Source: Candidatus Cloacimonadota bacterium
Lineage (GTDB): Bacteria; Cloacimonadota; Cloacimonadia; Cloacimonadales; Cloacimonadaceae
DNA: 38,511 nt
Assembly (NCBI GenBank): GCA_028706475.1
Contig: JAQWBI010000017.1
Span: forward strand, 1-38,511
Direction: 5' to 3'
Part shown: in pieces, positions 34,014-38,511 of the stretch
Position numbering within the stretch: position 1 is the stretch's first letter
How the letters are laid out: each line of letters starts with the position of its first letter
Translations under genes and position numbers: made by a program
The notes under the pieces: model-generated
Databases searched by the model: none
What the model was told of the DNA's origin: nothing
What the model saw: only the letters and a program-made list of their open reading frames with translations

Positions 34014-34140
34014 TCTGCAAGCGCAGCAAGCATTCAACAGCGAAGGCGAAGCCTGAGCGTTCAACAAACCGAAGGCCAAACCGCCATCATTCTTCATTCA
34101 TTCCTTCATTATTAATTTGAATGCGAGCGCAGCGAGCATC
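34014..34140 (+). repeat. TTCAAC-spaced hairpin repeat array, copy 1
   Basis: TTCAAC at 34033 and 34060 bounds a 27-nt unit whose centre (GCGAAGGCGAAGCCTG) matches the 27-nt unit at 38079-38105 read on minus at about 17 of 21 inner bases. AAGCGCAGCAAGC before it and GAGCGCAGCGAGC after it (34123-34137) are the same GCnGCnAGC type. The block lies outside genes. Confidence 0.6.
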
Positions 34141-34142
34141 CC

Positions 34143-35813
34143 CTACTTCGAGATCACAAAACGAGTCTGCAGTTCAACTGCATCGCCTTCCAGTTTTAGC
34201 AGATACACTCCATTACTCAATTGCTTTCCGCTTATGCTAAACTCCGGTAGCAAACGCTGGTTGCTTCCAGCGGGAAACTGTCCCAATACGCCACTCTGTA
34301 ATAACTGCCCTTTGATATTGTAAACCTTGTAGTTTATTAAAGTTGCTTTTTCTAGATCCAATCTCATATTCGCAGTCGTGCCAAAGGGATTGGGATAGAT
34401 CAGCACGGAATTGTGATAGACTGGAGTGATGTGCCCGGGATCGTAAGGAACTCCCTGCGTTACCGGCCCATAGAGCTCTTCCTCCCCATTCATAAATGCC
34501 GCCACCAACCAATACCATCCGGGTATAGGCGGATTCTCGTGCACATATAGATAAGATTGTGTTTGCGACTCATTGTGAGCCGGGATCAGGCTACTTACGT
34601 TGCTCACATTCTCCCACAATGAATCTGCTGAGCATTTCACATAGTAACCCAGCATTCCGCTCTCCGCTGCGCTGGTCCAGGTTACGTGGCACACTCCCTC
34701 CGATGCATAAGATATCCCAAAAGCCGTGATACTGACTGGAAGTGTAGCCCCACCTGCCAAAGTGATCGTGATGTTTCCCTTGCCAATAGCCGTTATCTCG
34801 AAACTGCTGCTCCCTGCTCCAGTACTGCTGTTCGTGATGCTTGCACCTTCCACAGTACAGTCGCTTGACGTAAAACCTGGATGCTCAATAGTGTAAGCTC
34901 CCAAAAGTCCATTTGTGCCTTGTTCACTGATCTTATAGCTATATCCAGTAGAGATAGCTTCCACTTCTGCGGTATAATGATGCTGTCCTGCCTGGTTCGG
35001 ATCAATAGTAACACTGTGATAAACTTGCCCCCCATCAGGACTCAATCTCATGACCACCGGCTCACCACTTAGGGAGCTATTTCCCGTGCTGTTGCTATTC
35101 TCTGCAAGCGTGCGCACATTCAGCCAATTAGTGAATTCAGAATTTGAAGTATTTCCCTTTACTCTTACTGTGTAATTGGTATTGGAAGAAAGATCTTCTA
35201 TCCTTATTACCGTAGTGCTTGTGCTCGTGGTCTCATTTGGATGATTCAAAGTGTATTGAAGATCATCAATAAGGACTGCTGAACCTTTACCGTTGAATCG
35301 GTTTATCTTAAAGTAATGAACATCCGAGCTTTCGATAGTATAGCTGTGTTCCTTGTAATCAATAGTAATATCATGATTGTTATCGTCGCAAATCAAATAA
35401 GCAATATCAGTCCAAACCTCAGAATCAGATGAAACTTGAATTTTTACTTCGGCTTTAGTGTTTTCTGCCGCCAATCGGGAAAAGAAGGATATCTCTTTGA
35501 TACTCTCCAAATAGGGACTACGTATGTAACTATCTAGCCCTAAAGCCATATACCTAGACATTGAATGCGCATATGTTTTACTAATGTTATAATTAGCATT
35601 ATCATATCTCCACTCCGAAGGTAGATCATCATTGAAATCAAAGTAATAACCCTCAGCAAGTTCCACCTCATATCCCGTTGCTCCAGCTACTTCATCCCAC
35701 ATCAAGGTAAAGTCATCCGCTGCTATAGCAGTAGCGCACACATTCTGTGGTGAAACTTGTGCATATCCAAAGCTAATAGAAAGAAATCCCAGAACCATGA
35801 TAAGCCATCTCAT
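34143..35813 (-). CDS. Secreted beta-sandwich protein with C-terminal sorting module
   Basis: 556 aa, function unknown. The ATG at 35813 is preceded by AAGGATGA. The signal peptide is MRWLIMVLGFLSISFGYAQ. A fibronectin-III-like start (SPQNVCATAIAADDFTLMWDEV) is split by an insert (about 40-185) that resembles a carbohydrate-binding-like jelly roll (FDFNDDLPSEWRYD). More beta domains follow, then a last 85-residue sorting module (YPNPFGTTANMRLDL, YKVYNIKGQLL, ending RFVISK). It is closer to the classical Por/T9SS type A signal than those of the other three secreted proteins. There is no catalytic motif, so a surface adhesin or binding protein is possible. A TTG nine codons upstream would include the ribosome site and is rejected. 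A TATAAT lies near 35855 on minus without a good -35. Confidence 0.85.
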   Translation of the reverse strand: MRWLIMVLGFLSISFGYAQVSPQNVCATAIAADDFTLMWDEVAGATGYEVELAEGYYFDFNDDLPSEWRYDNANYNISKTYAHSMSRYMALGLDSYIRSPYLESIKEISFFSRLAAENTKAEVKIQVSSDSEVWTDIAYLICDDNNHDITIDYKEHSYTIESSDVHYFKINRFNGKGSAVLIDDLQYTLNHPNETTSTSTTVIRIEDLSSNTNYTVRVKGNTSNSEFTNWLNVRTLAENSNSTGNSSLSGEPVVMRLSPDGGQVYHSVTIDPNQAGQHHYTAEVEAISTGYSYKISEQGTNGLLGAYTIEHPGFTSSDCTVEGASITNSSTGAGSSSFEITAIGKGNITITLAGGATLPVSITAFGISYASEGVCHVTWTSAAESGMLGYYVKCSADSLWENVSNVSSLIPAHNESQTQSYLYVHENPPIPGWYWLVAAFMNGEEELYGPVTQGVPYDPGHITPVYHNSVLIYPNPFGTTANMRLDLEKATLINYKVYNIKGQLLQSGVLGQFPAGSNQRLLPEFSISGKQLSNGVYLLKLEGDAVELQTRFVISK

Positions 35814-35840
35814 GATATCATCCTTTTGTATCAGATTCAA

Positions 35841-35970
35841 ATCTCAATGTTATTATATTACTCATTCTCTTATTCGCGAAGCTCTTGTCGATTCTCATTT
35901 GGCGTAGCACCCATTCCGCGAGATCTGCGTAATCTGCGTGAGGTCTATCTATTAGACTACCAATTCTCAT
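35841..35970. other. Short intergenic region with ATCTGCGT repeats
   Basis: Two copies of ATCTGCGT (35923-35930 and 35932-35939) and a repeated AATGAGAAT on minus (near 35897 and 35970) lie between the sugar transferase and the secreted protein gene. The tandem octamer is found again at the right end of the window. Confidence 0.45.
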
Positions 35971-37614
35971 TTAGTTCGATCTTGCCCTCTTTACCAGTAT
36001 ATTCCACACACCCTTCCAGAAGTACTTCCAGTCTGTCGCCAGTGGCTTTTCAAGCTTTTGCATCAGGTAGCGGCGTTCAGACTCCACTATCTCATCGAAG
36101 GTACCGGGCATATCAGCATAGAAGGGTGGTAGCAGCCCCGGTTTAACCTTAAGCCTTAGCTCTTGCATATCAGGTGGGTAGAGGCTAAAGTAATGCTCAC
36201 TAAGCGCTCGCACTCCCACCAGAGATAGCTCTCCAGCAAAGAAATTCAGGAACTGCGGTAGTTCATCTATCCACAGCTTGCGCATGATCTTACCCCAGGA
36301 TGTCACCCGGAAATCGTCCTTGAATTTACCGCCTTCCTGCAGATTGTTCGTTGCATGCACATATGCTTGCAGATACTCGCTATAGGGGTGCATTGTGCGA
36401 AATTTCTTTACATATATCGTATTCCCGTTCAACCCCTTACGCTTCAGGCGGATCAAAGGTCCGTAGGTGGGATTTGTGTCTTCCTTGGGCTCTCGGCTTT
36501 TTCGCAGGATAAAGTGCATCATGCCACCAATTTCGCGCTTGTGAATCAGGTCAAATCCGCAAAAATAGAGGCGCCCCATAATCTCCGTCTCCGATAACGC
36601 GCGGTTGTGCCCCTTGGTCAATGCGAAATACCAGCCTTGCAAGACCGGCAGCTTCGGCATCACACGTCTGAAGAGGAAATCCAGGAAGTATAACACTCTG
36701 CCCAGATATGGTGTGAATCGCTGGTAATAGTCGTGCTTTCGCTCGGTGATGGTCTGTCCTTTGCAGATGAATACTCCACCCGGTGCCAGCATTTGATTCA
36801 CCCGGATGAAATAAGCGTTCAAGCGCCGAAAATCGTTGATCTTGTGCAAATTTATGAATAGATGACGGCTGCTCTCCGGTTCATTTTGGATATTGAAGAG
36901 AGTTTCGCTATCCAGCACCAAAGTCTTTGCCCGGCTGAAGCGGCTGATATCCACAAAGTCATTAATGAAGCTCAGTAACTCATTATTCTCGCCCAGATAG
37001 TCCTTGAATAGTGCCACCATGATGCTGTCCTCGGGAATGGCGGTGGCAAAGGGCGGGATATAAGCTTCACTGGAGATCGTCGGGATCTGTAGCTGCTCTT
37101 CCAGGTAGAACTTCGGGCTTTGCAAGTTTTCCATCTCTTTGGAGCGGGTAAGCAGCCTGGTGGAGGCAAAAGCGCTATTTTCTTTGCGAAAGCGGAATGC
37201 GTAGTACAATCCGATAAAGATAAAGAGCTCGATCGCCCCCACAGTGAGGATGGTGCCCAATACGATGTATCTGGAATAGTGAAATTTGCCGAATATGTAC
37301 ATCAGGATCAAGATACCCAAAATGGCTACGGTATTGCACTTGAACATACGCCTCAGCAGTTCAGCGCCGTTGTCGATGGTCTTCAGCGAGTATTTCAAGC
37401 CCCACACGCCAGAACCTATCCAGATGATGGTAAAGGGGATCAGCGAACGCCAGTAATTTGCGATAATCACTCGAGTCCCATTGCGCATCTTTGCGACAAA
37501 TAGAAAGGAAAACAGCACAATGAGGATGTCCAATAAGAAAAAACCCCATTTCCCAAGCTTATCTTTCTCCCATTTACTCCCCAAAGCTAAAAACCTACCT
37601 CTCAAAACGCACAT
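35971..37614 (-). CDS. Chimeric membrane sugar transferase (polyprenyl-phosphate glycosyl-1-phosphate transferase type)
   Basis: 547 aa. Four hydrophobic spans occupy about 20-140. A middle region (about 185-375) looks like a SAM-methyltransferase fold remnant (MLAPGGVFICKG, then EIMGRLYFCGFDLI). The last 160 residues are the bacterial sugar transferase domain: GLNGNTIYVKKFRTMH, SWGKIMRKLWIDELPQ with the catalytic Asp450-Glu451 pair, and GELSLVGVRAL. The usual re-entrant membrane helix directly before this domain is missing, its place taken by the methyltransferase-like part. It probably begins assembly of a surface polysaccharide on undecaprenyl phosphate. The ATG at 37614 has AGGTAGG five bases upstream; a GTG at 37620 is possible. 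No other glycan gene is adjacent. Confidence 0.85.
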   Translation of the reverse strand: MCVLRGRFLALGSKWEKDKLGKWGFFLLDILIVLFSFLFVAKMRNGTRVIIANYWRSLIPFTIIWIGSGVWGLKYSLKTIDNGAELLRRMFKCNTVAILGILILMYIFGKFHYSRYIVLGTILTVGAIELFIFIGLYYAFRFRKENSAFASTRLLTRSKEMENLQSPKFYLEEQLQIPTISSEAYIPPFATAIPEDSIMVALFKDYLGENNELLSFINDFVDISRFSRAKTLVLDSETLFNIQNEPESSRHLFINLHKINDFRRLNAYFIRVNQMLAPGGVFICKGQTITERKHDYYQRFTPYLGRVLYFLDFLFRRVMPKLPVLQGWYFALTKGHNRALSETEIMGRLYFCGFDLIHKREIGGMMHFILRKSREPKEDTNPTYGPLIRLKRKGLNGNTIYVKKFRTMHPYSEYLQAYVHATNNLQEGGKFKDDFRVTSWGKIMRKLWIDELPQFLNFFAGELSLVGVRALSEHYFSLYPPDMQELRLKVKPGLLPPFYADMPGTFDEIVESERRYLMQKLEKPLATDWKYFWKGVWNILVKRARSN

Positions 37615-37620
37615 AATCAC

Positions 37621-37959
37621 CTACCTGCGGTTTCAAAAACCTACCCAAATAAAGATTCGGCTATAAAGCCACAAAAAATCCATTTTAACAAATGCATTCC
37701 TTTCCCAATAACATCCTTTCTGTATATAAACTTACATATTGCGGGATAAATAAAAGCTCACAGAAGAATTGTCAACCACTTTTTTGAATGTCTGTTCTTC
37801 CTTAGTTCGTATTTTTTTGGTTACTTAGTGCTGCGGTGCTGCGTGTGGGTTCGATACGTCGCCTTCACCCCAAACCTTCGCTCGCTCAGCTTTGATGACC
37901 CCAATCGTATCGATAGCGGCCGGAGGTCGCCTCAAATGAAGAATGGAGAAATGAATGAT
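37621..37959. other. Intergenic region upstream of the sugar transferase
   Basis: AT-rich to about 37830. A minus-strand TTGTTA near 37688 with CTTTAT 17 bp on is a weak promoter candidate for the sugar transferase. The rest holds no supported gene. GC-rich hairpin-prone sequence begins after 37850. Confidence 0.35.
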
Positions 37960-37974
37960 GATTAATGACAGTGC

Positions 37975-38106
37975 TTCGCACCGGTTGAATGCTTCACTGC
38001 GTTCCGCGGTTGAACGTTCCGCTTCGCTTCACTGTTGAACAGCGCTGCGCGCCTGTTTATCGGCCTTCGGCCTGTTGAATGCACAGGCTACGCCTTCGCG
38101 GTTGAA
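37975..38106 (-). repeat. TTCAAC-spaced hairpin repeat array, copy 2
   Basis: On plus, GTTGAA occurs at 37984, 38009, 38034, 38074 and 38101: intervals of 25, 25, 40 and 27 nt. Each interval carries a small dyad (for example GAAGCGAAGC on minus, and GGCCTTCGGCC-type hairpins near 38062). The 27-nt unit is shared with 34033-34065, and GTTGAACGTTCCGCTT at 38009-38024 is shared exactly with 2226-2241 inverted. Confidence 0.7.
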
Positions 38107-38108
38107 AG

Positions 38109-38395
38109 ACTAAGTGATAATCTGTGATAATCTGTGTCAATCTGTGGACAGAAGCAAAACGGCAAGATGCCGTTTCCACATTGTTGCTGGTTTCCTGGAT
38201 AAATTCCGGTTATTTATCCCCAAAATCGGGTTAATCTGTTACATCAGTCAGATCTGCGTTCTATTGCCCAATCTGCGTTAAATCCGCGTAATCTGCGTAA
38301 TCTGCGTGCTATTGTACCTCGTGCCTCTGGCCCGTTCTTGTAACCTCGTGCCCCTGGCGCGTCCAAATCTGCGTTAATCTGTGTAATCTGCGTGC
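38109..38395. repeat. Tandem ATCTGTG/ATCTGCGT repeats with two GAGGTAC hairpin units
   Basis: Near-tandem AATCTGTGnn units occupy 38115-38147, and AATCTGCGTn units occupy 38250-38308 and 38367-38394. Two minus-strand units of the GCACGAGGT repeat lie at 38314-38330 and 38341-38360. AAACGGCAAGATGCCGTTT at 38157-38175 is a clean hairpin: an 8-nt arm AAACGGCA and its complement around AGA. No gene is seen. Confidence 0.6.
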
Positions 38396-38402
38396 TAACC
38401 CT

Positions 38403-38511
38403 TCAATCCCACCGCATCCGTACAACTATCCGATCCACCATTCTGCCGTGTTTCAACTTCCTACCCAGATCCTTTATGCCACTTATCTTTATCTTCGGAT
38501 TTATCTTCCGG
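38403..38511 (-). CDS. Possible C-terminal end of a gene entering from the right edge
   Basis: A minus frame is open from the window edge to a TGA at 38405-38403. It encodes 35 residues (KINPKIKISGIKDLGRKLKH to VVRMRWD) and is basic and protein-like. It is too short to identify, and chance openness cannot be excluded. Confidence 0.3.
   Translation of the reverse strand, partial: RKINPKIKISGIKDLGRKLKHGRMVDRIVVRMRWD

Noticed and set aside
33911-34120. 69-aa Lys/Arg/Asn-rich plus frame
   Set aside because: It lies entirely in repeat DNA, with an untypical composition and no ribosome site.

Overview
The window looks like chromosome of an uncultured, probably anaerobic, diderm bacterium close to Candidatus Cloacimonas (Cloacimonadota) or a neighbour in the Fibrobacteres-Chlorobi-Bacteroidetes direction. 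The support is four secreted proteins that share a C-terminal FlgD/Por-type sorting module (Y/S-PNPFN near its start, a short basic hydrophobic end), ADP-heptose genes of an outer-membrane organism, and tightly overlapping genes with AGGAG-type ribosome sites. This placement is inference; no rRNA, tRNA, CRISPR or insertion sequence was seen.

Layout. 1-652 is non-coding: the ribosome site of a leftward gene at the very edge, an 11-bp repeat array, and the promoter of htrA. 653-2122 is an HtrA/Do lipoprotein protease with its own terminator. 2553-8092 (minus) is a two-gene operon of secreted right-handed beta-helix proteins; the first has a run of 14 C just after its start codon and the second a 32-nt palindrome near its start. 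recG and a secreted subtilase follow on plus. 14298-29280 is an unbroken run of 18 plus-strand genes, nearly all overlapping or 2-9 nt apart: der, plsY, purF, hldA- and hldC-like, rseC-like, folB, folK, a short glmU-like gene, HIT, LytR_C, rsfS, argS, rimI, nadB, tmk, a CtpA-type protease and an orphan response regulator. This is translation, envelope precursor, folate, NAD and nucleotide housekeeping in one likely transcript. A convergent hairpin ends it against a GNAT plus alanine/ornithine racemase-type pair on minus.

The most interesting system is at 31737-33795. A textbook TTGACA-N17-TATAAT promoter drives a stand-alone cobalamin-binding protein carrying the W-x9-EH and E-x-H-x-x-G signatures of CarH-type adenosylcobalamin photoreceptors, but with a helical N-terminal domain and no DNA-binding domain. 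It overlaps by ATGA a soluble histidine kinase with no recognisable sensor domain. I infer a two-protein B12 (light or cofactor) sensory kinase. The orphan receiver protein at 28582-29280 is a possible partner.

The right end holds another secreted protein with the sorting module and a chimeric membrane sugar transferase, embedded in intergenic DNA rich in short interspersed and hairpin repeats. Several of these repeats recur at 2.2 kb, 34 kb and 38 kb. A separate 90-bp repeat occurs at 8.3 kb and 31.2 kb.
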